DNA of 64,000 nt from Thalassomonas sp. M1454 (lineage in GTDB: Bacteria > Pseudomonadota > Gammaproteobacteria > Enterobacterales > Alteromonadaceae): positions 248,001-312,000 of the forward strand of contig NZ_VKDD01000002.1 in assembly GCF_007097525.1 (NCBI RefSeq). The letters are read 5' to 3'. Shown piece after piece: positions 25,573-34,683 of the stretch; positions within the stretch are counted from its first letter, which is position 1, and the number at the start of each line of letters is the position of its first letter. The position numbers and the translations under genes are program-made. The notes under the pieces are model-generated. The model ran no database searches, was not told the origin of the DNA, and worked only from the letters and a program-made list of their open reading frames with translations.

Positions 25573-26880
25573 CTAAACCAAACTTCTAATATGAGCGAGT
25601 GTTTGCTCAATCTCTTGTTCGTTGTTTAATAATGAAGGGGCAAAGCGAGGATAGCTGTCTCGGTAAGGTGTACTACTCATTATTACTCCTTTTTTATGCA
25701 TAGCACGAACTATCTCATCAGCTTTTTTGCCTTTAATATCAAAGCATACTAAGCCAGAAGATAATTCAGTTGAAGTCGGTGTGTAAATAGTTGTGTTAGG
25801 GATGTTAGCTAGGCCTTCTTTTGTTTGTGTGTTTAATTGATGTATACGTTGTTCGACATTATTTTTACCTAGTTGCATATGTAGTTTAAACGCTTCTGGT
25901 AATGCCCACCTGTGTTCAAAAGAATGAAATCCACCTGGTGTCATATGCTCACCCACAGGAACCATGTCTTGGGTTGTTCCACCAAGCCAAACATCATAAG
26001 ATGCGCTGAAGCTAGGGATAACAACTTCACATTGTTGCCAAGCCTTATCATTTCCCCAAATAATACCAGTGCCCCTAGGGCCAAATATCCACTTATGTGT
26101 GCCAGCAATAAAAAAATCACAACCTAAGTTACTAATATCTTGGTTCTCTATACCAAAGCCATGCACTCCATCGACACAAAAAATTATTTGTTTAGCTTCA
26201 CTCCTTTTATTGTTTATTTTAGCAATGGCATCTGCCATAACTCTAATGGGTAGTTTTACACCTGTTGATGAATGAACCCAAGTAACCGCTATAACTTTAG
26301 TATTTGATGTGATTGCTGCAGTTAGGTTATTCACGATATCTTTGATATTTGCTTGAGCTGGATCTTGGTAAAGCGATACTCTTTTTACTATTGCACCTGT
26401 TCTTTTTGCTCGAGAAGCTAATGATAGATCGGTGGAGTAATGATCATGAGTTGTTTGTAATATCTCTTCACCGGGCTCTAACTTTAAACCACTATAAACA
26501 AGCCCTAGTCCCATGGTAGTACTATCAGTTAACGCTATGTTTTCTGGCTTTCCTCCCATATATTGAGCTGCAACTTTGGCGATATCAGCTTCAATAGTTA
26601 AAAACCGATCGTGCCAATAATCAGCGGGGTTCTCATCTAAGCCTTTACGGTGCATTTCAATTGCATCACTTACCGGTTTTGGGTGGGATGCTAATAAAAA
26701 TGTCGATAGTTGAATATAGTCTTTTGTTAAAGGGAATAAGGTACGTAGAGTTTTCCAATCGCCCGGTTTTATCTGTTGATTAGTTAGACTTGAATTTGCA
26801 GCCGCAATTACTGATGTTGAATTTAATAGACCTGTGCCTAGAACCAAGCCAAGTCGATTTAAAAATTGACGTCTTAACAT
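25573..26880 (-). CDS. class V aminotransferase-like PLP enzyme with Tat signal
   Basis: 435 residues from the ATG at 26880, chosen over an in-frame TTG at 26895 because GAGG lies 5 nt before it. The N-terminus RRQFLNRLGLVLGTGLL is a twin-arginine signal, so the enzyme is predicted to be exported folded with cofactor. Class V (isopenicillin N epimerase-like) features: TDSTTMGLGLVYSGL, HDHYSTDLS, VDGVHGFGIE and the PLP lysine in GTHKWIFGPRGTG. Substrate unknown. It is transcribed against rpsO and pnp and separates these usually adjacent genes, so it is probably an insertion in this lineage. Confidence 0.8.
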   Translation of the reverse strand: MLRRQFLNRLGLVLGTGLLNSTSVIAAANSSLTNQQIKPGDWKTLRTLFPLTKDYIQLSTFLLASHPKPVSDAIEMHRKGLDENPADYWHDRFLTIEADIAKVAAQYMGGKPENIALTDSTTMGLGLVYSGLKLEPGEEILQTTHDHYSTDLSLASRAKRTGAIVKRVSLYQDPAQANIKDIVNNLTAAITSNTKVIAVTWVHSSTGVKLPIRVMADAIAKINNKRSEAKQIIFCVDGVHGFGIENQDISNLGCDFFIAGTHKWIFGPRGTGIIWGNDKAWQQCEVVIPSFSASYDVWLGGTTQDMVPVGEHMTPGGFHSFEHRWALPEAFKLHMQLGKNNVEQRIHQLNTQTKEGLANIPNTTIYTPTSTELSSGLVCFDIKGKKADEIVRAMHKKGVIMSSTPYRDSYPRFAPSLLNNEQEIEQTLAHIRSLV

Positions 26881-26896
26881 GTTATCCTCACTCAAA

Positions 26897-26940
26897 AGCG
26901 GGTACCCAAGTCACCGTTACAATATTTATATTTACCCGCT
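26897..26940 (-). promoter_or_regulatory. 5' leader hairpin of the class V aminotransferase gene
   Basis: AGCGGGTA (26897-26904) and TACCCGCT (26933-26940) are exact inverted arms 28 nt apart, ending about 16 nt before the start codon on the minus strand. It could be an operator or an RNA structure; no known riboswitch recognised. Confidence 0.4.
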
Positions 26941-27170
26941 AATTTAGGTTAGTTTCAATTATAAATTAGTTAACAACCAGTAGAGTTGAATGTAATTACT
27001 TTAGGTTAAAATAGCGGCTTATACCAATTTTTAGTTAGTCGGGGTTGCTAGGTTAAATTTTTACTTATAAAACATAGTAGATATTGGTGCTTATTTTGTA
27101 CTTAATAGCACATTTAACTCAATGTAATAACTAGCATTCACAGTACAAATCAGTATAATTAGGCGCGACT

Positions 27171-27228
27171 ATACCAATTGGATTAATTATCTGCCAAAGC
27201 ATTGGCACATACTTAACCCAATTGGTAT
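27171..27228. repeat. 58-bp cruciform repeat, ATACCAATT family
   Basis: ATACCAATT (27171-27179) and AATTGGTAT (27220-27228) enclose GGATTAA/TTAACCC-like arms and a central GCCAA/TTGGC hairpin (27193-27206). Related single arms occur at 27021-27029 (with imperfect ATATTGGTG at 27081), 29495-29524 and 48995-49022. It lies in the 400-bp gap before pnp; the pnp promoter must be inside or beside it. I see nothing coding in the gap. Confidence 0.7.
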
Positions 27229-27280
27229 TTAACAACGATGAAACGAAATAGGGCATAGGGCCCTTAAAGAGGAAAATATA

Positions 27281-29401
27281 GTGACTCCGATTACTAAAAC
27301 ATTTGAGTACGGACAGCATACAGTAACACTAGAAACAGGTGTTATCGCTCGTCAAGCAACAGCTGCTGTAATGGCAAGCATGGATGATACTAGCGTATTA
27401 GTATCTGTAGTAGGTAAAAAAGATGCCAAAGAAGGCCAAGACTTTTTCCCACTTACAGTAAATTACCAAGAAAAAACATACGCAGCAGGTAAAATTCCTG
27501 GTGGTTTCTTCAAACGTGAAGGTCGTCCTTCAGAAGAAGAAACATTAACTGCACGTTTAATTGACCGTCCAATTCGTCCTTTATTCCCTGAAGGATTCAA
27601 TAACGAAGTACAAGTTATCATTACTGTTGTTTCAGCTAACCCTGAAATTGCACCTGATATCATCTCTTTATTAGGTACTTCTGCTGCATTAGCTATTTCA
27701 GGTATGCCTTTTAGTGGCCCTGTTGGTGCGGCTCGTGTTGGTTACTTAAACGATGCTTACGTGTTAAACCCAACTCAAACTGAGCTTGAAGAAAGCAAGT
27801 TAGACTTAGTTGTTGCAGGTACTGAAGCTGCAGTACTTATGGTTGAGTCAGAAGCTCAAGTGTTATCAGAAGACGTTATGCTTGGTGCTGTTGTTTACGG
27901 CCATGAGCAATCGCAAACTGCAATCAATGCAATTAGAGAATTTGCTGCTGAAGTAAACACTCCTTCTTGGGAATGGGTTGCTCCAGTTAAGAACGAAGAA
28001 TTAACGAATAAAATTGCTGAATTAGCAACTGCTGACGTTAACGACGCGTACCAAATTACTGAAAAAGCTTCTCGTTACGAGAAAGTTGCTGAAATTCGTA
28101 ATGCAGTAGTTGAAAAATTATTAGCAGAAGACGAAGAATTAAATGTTCAAGAAGCTAAAGATTTATTCCACGACTTAGAGAAAAAAGTTGTTCGTGAACG
28201 TATTACTTCTGGCGCACCTCGTATCGATGGTCGCGATCCTGAAATGATCCGTGCATTAGACGTAATGACTGGTGTTCTTCCTCGTACCCACGGTTCAGCT
28301 GTGTTTACACGTGGTGAAACACAAGCATTAGTTGCTGCTACTTTAGGTACGCAACGTGATGCACAACGTGTTGAAACTATCTTAGGTGAGAAAACTGATA
28401 ACTTCATGTTACATTACAATTTCCCTCCATACTGTGTAGGTGAAACTGGTTTTGTTGGTTCTCCAAAGCGTCGTGAAATTGGTCACGGTCGTTTAGCTAA
28501 ACGCGGTATGTTAGCTGTTATGCCTACAATTGAAGAATTCCCGTACTCAGTACGTGTGGTTTCTGAAATTACTGAGTCTAACGGTTCATCTTCAATGGCT
28601 TCTGTTTGTGGTACATCTTTAGCGTTAATGGACGCTGGTGTTCCAATTAAAGATTCTGTTGCTGGTATCGCTATGGGTCTAGTTAAAGAAGGTGACAGCC
28701 ACGTTGTTCTTTCTGATATCTTAGGTGATGAAGATCACTTAGGTGACATGGACTTTAAAGTAGCGGGTACTAAAGATGGTATCACTGCACTGCAAATGGA
28801 TATCAAGATTGAAGGTATCACTAAAGACATCATGCAAACTGCATTAACACAAGCTAAAGGCGCACGTATTCATATCCTTAGTGTTATGGATGATGCACTA
28901 GCTTCTGCTCGTGAAGATATCTCTCAGTTTGCTCCACGCATTCATACGCTTAAAATCAATGCAGATAAGATTCGTGACGTTATTGGTAAAGGTGGCGCAA
29001 CAATTCGTCAACTTACTGAAGAAACTGGCACAACAATTGAAATCGAAGATGATGGTACAGTTAAAATTGCAGCAACTGATGGCTTACAAGCTGAAGATGC
29101 AATCAACCGTATTAAAGCATTAACGGCTGAAATCGAAGTTGGTACTATTTACACTGGTAAAGTAGTACGTATCGTTGACTTTGGTGCGTTTGTTAACGTA
29201 TTACCTGGTAAAGATGGTTTGGTTCACATTTCACAAATTGCTGAAGAGCGTGTGAACAACGTGACTGACTTCTTAAAAGAAGGTCAAGAAGTTACAGTTA
29301 AAGTACTAGAAGTAGATCGTCAAGGTCGCGTACGTTTAAGTATGAAAGAAGCGGTTGAGAAATCAGCCGATTCTGCAGAAGAAGCACCAGCTGCTGAGTA
29401 A
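27281..29401 (+). CDS. pnp: polyribonucleotide nucleotidyltransferase (PNPase)
   Basis: 706 residues. Two RNase PH domains (about 1-230 and 310-545) with [19 protein letters not shown] and [15 protein letters not shown]; the active-site region [18 protein letters not shown]; then KH ([16 protein letters not shown]) and S1 ([19 protein letters not shown]) domains. It degrades RNA 3' to 5' by phosphorolysis and joins the degradosome. It starts with GTG at 27281 behind AGAGGA (27268-27273). A terminator follows; nlpI is next, as in E. coli. Confidence 0.97.
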   Translation: MTPITKTFEYGQHTVTLETGVIARQATAAVMASMDDTSVLVSVVGKKDAKEGQDFFPLTVNYQEKTYAAGKIPGGFFKREGRPSEEETLTARLIDRPIRPLFPEGFNNEVQVIITVVSANPEIAPDIISLLGTSAALAISGMPFSGPVGAARVGYLNDAYVLNPTQTELEESKLDLVVAGTEAAVLMVESEAQVLSEDVMLGAVVYGHEQSQTAINAIREFAAEVNTPSWEWVAPVKNEELTNKIAELATADVNDAYQITEKASRYEKVAEIRNAVVEKLLAEDEELNVQEAKDLFHDLEKKVVRERITSGAPRIDGRDPEMIRALDVMTGVLPRTHGSAVFTRGETQALVAATLGTQRDAQRVETILGEKTDNFMLHYNFPPYCVGETGFVGSPKRREIGHGRLAKRGMLAVMPTIEEFPYSVRVVSEITESNGSSSMASVCGTSLALMDAGVPIKDSVAGIAMGLVKEGDSHVVLSDILGDEDHLGDMDFKVAGTKDGITALQMDIKIEGITKDIMQTALTQAKGARIHILSVMDDALASAREDISQFAPRIHTLKINADKIRDVIGKGGATIRQLTEETGTTIEIEDDGTVKIAATDGLQAEDAINRIKALTAEIEVGTIYTGKVVRIVDFGAFVNVLPGKDGLVHISQIAEERVNNVTDFLKEGQEVTVKVLEVDRQGRVRLSMKEAVEKSADSAEEAPAAE

Positions 29402-29453
29402 GCATTAACGCTTATAAGTAACTAAATTTCTTTTGTTACAATAAATACTTAAT

Positions 29454-29482
29454 AAAAAGGGAGCCGAATGGCTCCCTTTTTT
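29454..29482 (+). terminator. pnp terminator
   Basis: AAAAAGGGAGCC (29454-29465), loop GAAT, GGCTCCCTTTTTT (29470-29482). Confidence 0.95.
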
Positions 29483-29494
29483 ATATACTGGTTA

Positions 29495-29524
29495 ATACCA
29501 ATACTAATTCAACGAAATTGGTAT
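29495..29524. repeat. ATACCAAT/ATTGGTAT hairpin repeat
   Basis: ATACCAAT (29495-29502) and ATTGGTAT (29517-29524) are perfect arms around a 14-nt AT-rich loop, upstream of nlpI. Same family as 27171-27228 and 48995-49022. Confidence 0.65.
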
Positions 29525-29563
29525 AGACTATGATATATAAAGTATTTTCTCCTAGGAGCTTAT

Positions 29564-30448
29564 GTGAAGCTAAAATTACCCGCTGTTTCAGCGTTACTTT
29601 TCTTACTTTTACAAGGTTGTGCTACAACTAATAAGTCTGATCCAAATTTTTCTAACTTAATTATTGCTGAGCCGTTACCTATCAGCCAACAAAGTGAAAT
29701 CGCTCTAGCACGCTTGTCAGAAATTTTAACTCGTGTAGAGGTTACTAACGAGCAAAGAGCTAAGCTTTTTTATGACCGCGGCGTTATTTATGACAGTGTT
29801 GGTCTTCGTGGTTTGGCTAGTTTTGATTTTCAACGGGCAATTCGTCTGCAGCCAAATTTAGTTGATGCCTATAACTTTATTGGCATTCATCACACCCAAA
29901 GACAAGATTTTTTACAAGCCTATGAGGCTTTTGACTCTGCTATTGAGTTAGACCCTATGCATGAGTATGCTTATTTAAACCGTGGTATAGCTTTATATTA
30001 CGGCGCTCGCCCGCGTCTAGCGATTGATGACTTATCACATTTCAAAGAAGCACAAAAACATGACCCATATCGTATCGCTTGGGTTTATTTAGTCGAAAAT
30101 GATATTGATAGGGTTAGTGCTAAAGCTCATTTAAAAAGTAACTTAGATGCAATTGAGCATAATAGTTGGGCAAATAACGTTTTAAGATTATTTTTAGATG
30201 AAATGAGTGAGCAAGAGTTTATCGCGCAGTTAGGTGTTGGTGTAACTAGCCATAAAGAATTAACTAACCGATTATGTGAAGCATACTTTTATTTAGGTAA
30301 ATATCACCTTCTTAAAGAGCAACCAAGCATTGCTGCCGATTACTTTAAGTTAGCGTTGAGCACCAATGTTTATGAATTTATTGAACACCGCTACGCGAAG
30401 TTAGAGTTGCAACTCTTAAATGCGACAGTTGGCCCACAAATTAACTAA
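29564..30448 (+). CDS. nlpI: lipoprotein NlpI (TPR protein)
   Basis: 294 residues. Lipobox LLLQGC near residue 19; mature protein of TPR helices (RAKLFYDRGVIYDSVGLRGLA, then DAYNFIGIHHTQRQDFLQAY). NlpI is an outer membrane adaptor for the Prc protease and peptidoglycan hydrolases. GTG start at 29564 with AGGAG at 29554-29558; the overlapping ATG at 29562 is followed at once by a stop. Position after pnp matches other gammaproteobacteria. The next gene begins 12 nt downstream. Confidence 0.92.
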   Translation: MKLKLPAVSALLFLLLQGCATTNKSDPNFSNLIIAEPLPISQQSEIALARLSEILTRVEVTNEQRAKLFYDRGVIYDSVGLRGLASFDFQRAIRLQPNLVDAYNFIGIHHTQRQDFLQAYEAFDSAIELDPMHEYAYLNRGIALYYGARPRLAIDDLSHFKEAQKHDPYRIAWVYLVENDIDRVSAKAHLKSNLDAIEHNSWANNVLRLFLDEMSEQEFIAQLGVGVTSHKELTNRLCEAYFYLGKYHLLKEQPSIAADYFKLALSTNVYEFIEHRYAKLELQLLNATVGPQIN

Positions 30449-30460
30449 ATAAGCCATTCT

Positions 30461-31999
30461 GTGAGCTTACGAGTTGTTGTTATTATTTTATTGAGCTTGT
30501 TGTTATCAACAAGCTCTTTTTCTTTGTTAAAAAGCTTAGATAGTTTTTTATCTAGCGCTGAATATAAGTTAGCGCCGGAGCACTATACAAGCCAATACTT
30601 ATTAGGTTTAAGCCTTGGCTTAGACGTTGCCCAGTATCAGCATATTAGAGAAGTGGAGCATGGCTCTAAAAAGTGGCAAAAATTAGCTACAAACTTAGCT
30701 CGGAATGATGCCGATATCGCATGGCAATTGAGCCAATATTATAAGCTAAAGCAGCAACAACGTAATTATCAATACTGGTTTGATAAAGCCGCAGAGCTTG
30801 GCTCTGTAGACGCCTTAATTACCAATATTGAAAATAAGCTAGCAGCACAGCCTCAGCAAAAACAATACTTAGAGGCTAAGCGTGCATTAAGTGAGTTGCT
30901 AGATAGTAATGATGATGCACTTATTCTTAGTACTCATTTAGCTATTGAATTTAACGATCTAGAGCAGTTAAGCCATAACATTCGCCTGTTAAAATCTGAC
31001 CGCGGTAAGCATTTACGCCAATTGATCAATCGCTATAGGGTGTTACCTAGCCAATATCATCTAGAACAGCCGGCAAACTCGCTTTTATCTAAAGCAAATT
31101 CTAGCTCATCTAAAGCGCTTTCTTGTGATAACAAAATCCAATTTTTTGCGACTTCAATTCCGGCACTATCAAAATTAGAGCAACAAATCGCATTATTATC
31201 TGTTACTCCGTTTTATTCACAGAAATTTTGTTTTTCTACTCCTAGGTTTATAAGTAAAGCTGAGCTTAAATGCTCACATTCTGATGAGCAGAGAATTCAA
31301 TGTGATGAGTCTATTTGGCAAGATAAAGCGCTAGAGCCAGACATTAAATATCTTGGCGTACTTGTTGAAAAAGGTGGGGCAAATGTTAATCATGGGATTT
31401 TATATATCGATGAGCAAGACAGCCAGCAAGTAGTCGAACATGAGTTGATGCATTTGATTGGCTATGTCGATGAATACCCTTTACATGCTAGTCATAATGT
31501 ATGCTTAGCTAGCAATGATGAAGCTATCGCTAATAATGTGATTAAAGTTGATAAACGCTATTACAATAATGAAACACAAGCTCGTGCAATCTTACTTGCT
31601 AAATTGCCATGGCGAAATCTAATAGCTTCTGATACACCATTAACAACGCCTGTAACTATGAATAACACCACTAAGTATAAAGTTGGCACTCCAATGTCAC
31701 ATAAGCAAAAAGTTGGTTTATTTCCTACTAATACTTGTAATAATCATGAAGCATTAACATTTAAACCTGTAAGTATTGCTACTAAATTAGAATACTTTGA
31801 GCAAAGCCTTCCAGATACATATCAACAACTTAGTTTTAATGCTGCTGATAAGTTTAATATGCCTTCGTATCAATATAATATCGGCTTATCTTTATTGCGC
31901 CAGGAGCAGGGAGAGTTAGCGCAACAGTGGTTTGTTGAGTCGGCTAAATTAGAAACAGATCAGCGCAGGCAAAAAGTAATATCACAAGGAGGGTTTTAA
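30461..31999 (+). CDS. unrecognised exported protein with HExxH zincin motif
   Basis: 512 residues, start GTG. I do not recognise a family. The first ~20 residues are a signal peptide or anchor (VVVIILLSLLLSTSSFS). Residues about 75-200 look like Sel1/TPR-type helices (YWFDKAAELGSVDALI). A zinc-protease-like motif HELMHLIGYVDEY (H327, E328, H331) follows a segment with several cysteines, and a last TPR-like helix pair ends the protein. It probably shares a transcript with nlpI, itself a protease adaptor, so a periplasmic peptidase role is a reasonable guess, no more. Confidence 0.6.
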   Translation: MSLRVVVIILLSLLLSTSSFSLLKSLDSFLSSAEYKLAPEHYTSQYLLGLSLGLDVAQYQHIREVEHGSKKWQKLATNLARNDADIAWQLSQYYKLKQQQRNYQYWFDKAAELGSVDALITNIENKLAAQPQQKQYLEAKRALSELLDSNDDALILSTHLAIEFNDLEQLSHNIRLLKSDRGKHLRQLINRYRVLPSQYHLEQPANSLLSKANSSSSKALSCDNKIQFFATSIPALSKLEQQIALLSVTPFYSQKFCFSTPRFISKAELKCSHSDEQRIQCDESIWQDKALEPDIKYLGVLVEKGGANVNHGILYIDEQDSQQVVEHELMHLIGYVDEYPLHASHNVCLASNDEAIANNVIKVDKRYYNNETQARAILLAKLPWRNLIASDTPLTTPVTMNNTTKYKVGTPMSHKQKVGLFPTNTCNNHEALTFKPVSIATKLEYFEQSLPDTYQQLSFNAADKFNMPSYQYNIGLSLLRQEQGELAQQWFVESAKLETDQRRQKVISQGGF

Positions 32000-32392
32000 A
32001 AGTAGTTGTGTTGCTTAGAGTTTCTAATTGGGCATTTGGTGCTTAGTGTGTTGTCCTTTATTGCTTTTCTATACCTTCTTCATTTGTTGGTTTTGAATGA
32101 TCGACTAAAGAGTTGGTAAATTTTATTTTAGCAACGGGCCACATAGATGTTTGTTTCAGTGCCACAGGTTTTATCGTTATTAATTTATCATCATTAATTT
32201 CATCTACACGGTTAAACCAAGAAAATAAAGTCATAAAGTCCATCTCACAGTTGTTTTATCTAATTTTTGTTTGGACTTTAAGTTATAGTAAAGAAACTAA
32301 AAGTTTGCCAAAATTATTGTAATTTACTGATTGAAATTACGAATATTTATTCTTAAAGCTAGGTTATAATAAAACCAAATAGCCTTACTTAG
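32000..32392. other. 393-bp intergenic region before the SufS-SufE fusion
   Basis: Apart from the possible minus-strand small ORF at 32058-32243, I see only AT-rich sequence. No clear terminator follows the zincin-like gene. Confidence 0.4.
32058..32243 (-). CDS. possible small protein, 61 residues
   Basis: An open frame on the minus strand (MDFMTLFSWFNRVDEINDDK onward) with plausible residue mix; a second Met at codon 4 has GGA about 6 nt before it. No family recognised. It lies alone between two plus-strand genes and could be chance. Confidence 0.3.
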   Translation of the reverse strand: MDFMTLFSWFNRVDEINDDKLITIKPVALKQTSMWPVAKIKFTNSLVDHSKPTNEEGIEKQ

Positions 32393-34090
32393 ATGTCAAA
32401 ATACAATCTTATGAATACTTTTTCAGAAACTGAATTTAGAAGAAAATTTCCGATTTTACAAAAGCTTAATAAAGATTCAGGCCTCATTTATTTTGACAAC
32501 GCGGCAACGACACAAAAATATAAAGCTGTCATAAAAACTTCACAAAACTTTTATCAAGAAAGTAATGCAAATGTTCATCGTGGCTCTCATTTTCTTAGTG
32601 CAAAAGCGACAGAGTCTTTTGAAATAGTCCGCTTGCAAGTTCAAAAGTTAATAAACGCGAAATCTGCAAAGGAAATTATTTGGACTAAAGGCACAACGGA
32701 AGCAATCAACCTAGTCGCTCAGTGTTTCGGCTTAACTAACTTATCTGCGGGGGATGAAATTGTTGTTTCCCAAGCGGAGCATCACGCCAATATAGTGCCT
32801 TGGCAAAACCTTGCTAACCAAATAGGTGTTGTTATAAAAGTTTTGCCATTAGATAAATGCGGACGAATTGATCTGGTGCAGGCGCAACGTATTATTTCTT
32901 CAAAGTGTAAGTTATTAGCAATCAACCATATTTCTAATGTGATTGGTAAAATAAACCCGATAGAGCAACTCATTGCGCTTGCTAAAGGCGTTGGCGCTAA
33001 AACATTAATTGATGGCGCCCAGTCAATTGCTCATACGATTATTGATGTACAAGCGCTAGATTGTGATTTTTACGTGTTTTCAGCCCATAAAATGTATGGG
33101 CCAACTGGCATTGGCGTACTTTTCGGCAAACAAGAGCTGTTAGAGAAAATGCCGCCGTATCAGTTTGGCGGAGAGATGATCAAGAAAGTAAGTTTTACTG
33201 GCACAACTTACAATACCTTGCCTCACAAGTTTGAAGCAGGCACGCCCAATATTGTTGGAGTAGTAGGCTTAGGTAGTTGTCTTGAGCTCTTTTCTCCATC
33301 GTTTTTAACCCCTATGACTGAATATGAACAAAGGCTATGTCAATATGCCTACCAAGGGTTAACTACAATTCCTGGGCTTGAATTTTTAGTCGAACAGCAA
33401 CCCGATATTCCTTTATTTAGTTTTACCATCAACGACCTGCATCATCATGATGTGGCAACCTTTCTTGATAGTAAAGGTATTGCGGTTCGCAGTGGTCATC
33501 ATTGTGCTATGCCGCTGATGGACTTGTTTAAATTAGATGGTAGTGTGCGTGTTTCTCTTGCCCCATACAATACCTTTGCTGAAATTGATGAACTTATTAA
33601 GCAGTTAAAGTTACTTGTGCAAGGAGATGAAACTGACCAAACATCAACATCTATCAAGCCATCGCTAGAAAGTATAAATACTCCAGATCAAACTCAAATA
33701 ATAAACCTATTTAACAAAGCTAATTCTTGGGATTTAAAACATAGGCAAATCATGTTACTTGCCAAGCAATTACCTAGAATAGATAAACAACAGCGCACTG
33801 ATGACGATTTAATTAATGGTTGTGAAAGTAACTCATGGCTTCAGGTAAGTCTTGATTTGACTACTAAACAGCTGTCTTTTATGGCAGATAGCGATGCAAA
33901 AGTTATCCGTGGTTTAATGGTCATTATTTTAAGTGCTTATCAGCATAAAACAGCAGAGCAAATTATTGCTTTTGATATATCTAACTTTTTTAGCCAGCTC
34001 GGTTTAATGCAACACTTAAGCCCATCGCGAGGTAATGGCGTAAGAGCTATTGTTGAACGTATCGAACAACTTGCCGCAAGCTACCTCTAA
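32393..34090 (+). CDS. cysteine desulfurase fused to SufE/CsdE sulfur acceptor
   Basis: 565 residues in two parts. Residues 1 to about 410 are a SufS/CsdA-type class V desulfurase: PLP lysine K233 in SAHKMYGPTGIG and persulfide cysteine C371 in RSGHHCAMPL. After a short linker, residues about 435-565 are a SufE/CsdE domain with the acceptor cysteine C477 in NGCESNSW. Sulfur could thus pass within one chain to Fe-S or other acceptors. No sufBCD genes adjoin; tcdA, partner of csdA-csdE in E. coli, lies 8 kb away, so the CsdA-CsdE role is favoured. A repeat begins directly after the stop. Confidence 0.88.
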   Translation: MSKYNLMNTFSETEFRRKFPILQKLNKDSGLIYFDNAATTQKYKAVIKTSQNFYQESNANVHRGSHFLSAKATESFEIVRLQVQKLINAKSAKEIIWTKGTTEAINLVAQCFGLTNLSAGDEIVVSQAEHHANIVPWQNLANQIGVVIKVLPLDKCGRIDLVQAQRIISSKCKLLAINHISNVIGKINPIEQLIALAKGVGAKTLIDGAQSIAHTIIDVQALDCDFYVFSAHKMYGPTGIGVLFGKQELLEKMPPYQFGGEMIKKVSFTGTTYNTLPHKFEAGTPNIVGVVGLGSCLELFSPSFLTPMTEYEQRLCQYAYQGLTTIPGLEFLVEQQPDIPLFSFTINDLHHHDVATFLDSKGIAVRSGHHCAMPLMDLFKLDGSVRVSLAPYNTFAEIDELIKQLKLLVQGDETDQTSTSIKPSLESINTPDQTQIINLFNKANSWDLKHRQIMLLAKQLPRIDKQQRTDDDLINGCESNSWLQVSLDLTTKQLSFMADSDAKVIRGLMVIILSAYQHKTAEQIIAFDISNFFSQLGLMQHLSPSRGNGVRAIVERIEQLAASYL

Positions 34091-34116
34091 ATCAAGAGGG
34101 TCAGATCAACTTGAAA
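34091..34116 (+). repeat. 26-bp repeat, left copy (GGGTCAGATCAACTTGAAA type)
   Basis: Begins ATCAAGAGGGTCAGATC and ends AACTTGAAA. It is an exact inverted copy of 35614-35639 and matches 25 of 26 bases at 50299-50324. It starts at the base after the fusion gene's stop codon. Confidence 0.9.
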
Positions 34117-34193
34117 TGATATTTTAAATCATTTGCTCACTGTAAATTAAACGGCTAGTTTTAACTATGAAGCTTAGCTGTTATGGAGATTTT

Positions 34194-34577
34194 ATGAGTG
34201 CATCAATACAGTCTATCGGCCAAATAGCAATTGCGGTTAATAATATAGAGCAAGCTAAACAATTCTATCGAGATAGTTTAGGCTTAACTTTATTATTTGA
34301 AGCGCCGCCTGGCTTAGCTTTTTTCGATTGTGGTGGTACTCGTTTAATGTTGACCACATTACAAGGCCATGAGCAAGATCATAAAACCTCTGTTATTTAT
34401 TATAAGGTTGATGATATTAAACTTTTTTCTGAGCAACTAAAGCAAAAATTAATAGTCTTTGAGCGAGAGCCTGCACTTGCGGTAAAAATGCCAGATCATG
34501 AACTATGGATGGCATTTATTAGAGACCCAGATAATAACTTGATCGGAATTATGGCTGAACTTCCTTTATCTGAGTAG
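34194..34577 (+). CDS. VOC-superfamily (glyoxalase-like) protein
   Basis: 127 residues from the ATG at 34194, with GGAG at 34185-34188; an upstream in-frame ATG at 34167 has no such site. One VOC domain: IGQIAIAVNNIEQAKQFYRD, LGLTLLFEAPPGLAFFDCGG, and FIRDPDNNLIGIMAE at the end. Such proteins include lyases, isomerases and resistance proteins; function cannot be fixed. It and the following LysR gene are framed by inverted 26-bp repeats. Confidence 0.85.
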   Translation: MSASIQSIGQIAIAVNNIEQAKQFYRDSLGLTLLFEAPPGLAFFDCGGTRLMLTTLQGHEQDHKTSVIYYKVDDIKLFSEQLKQKLIVFEREPALAVKMPDHELWMAFIRDPDNNLIGIMAELPLSE

Positions 34578-34683
34578 CCACAGCAAGATTAAAACATTAA
34601 ATCTTTTAGATTATCAATTACTGCATTAATAATAATTTTTTGTTATTGTTTATCTGTTGTTACATCTACAAAAGAGCAGGGTA

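Noticed and set aside
26897-26940. Riboswitch upstream of the aminotransferase gene
   Set aside because: Only one stem is clear and no conserved aptamer core was recognised.
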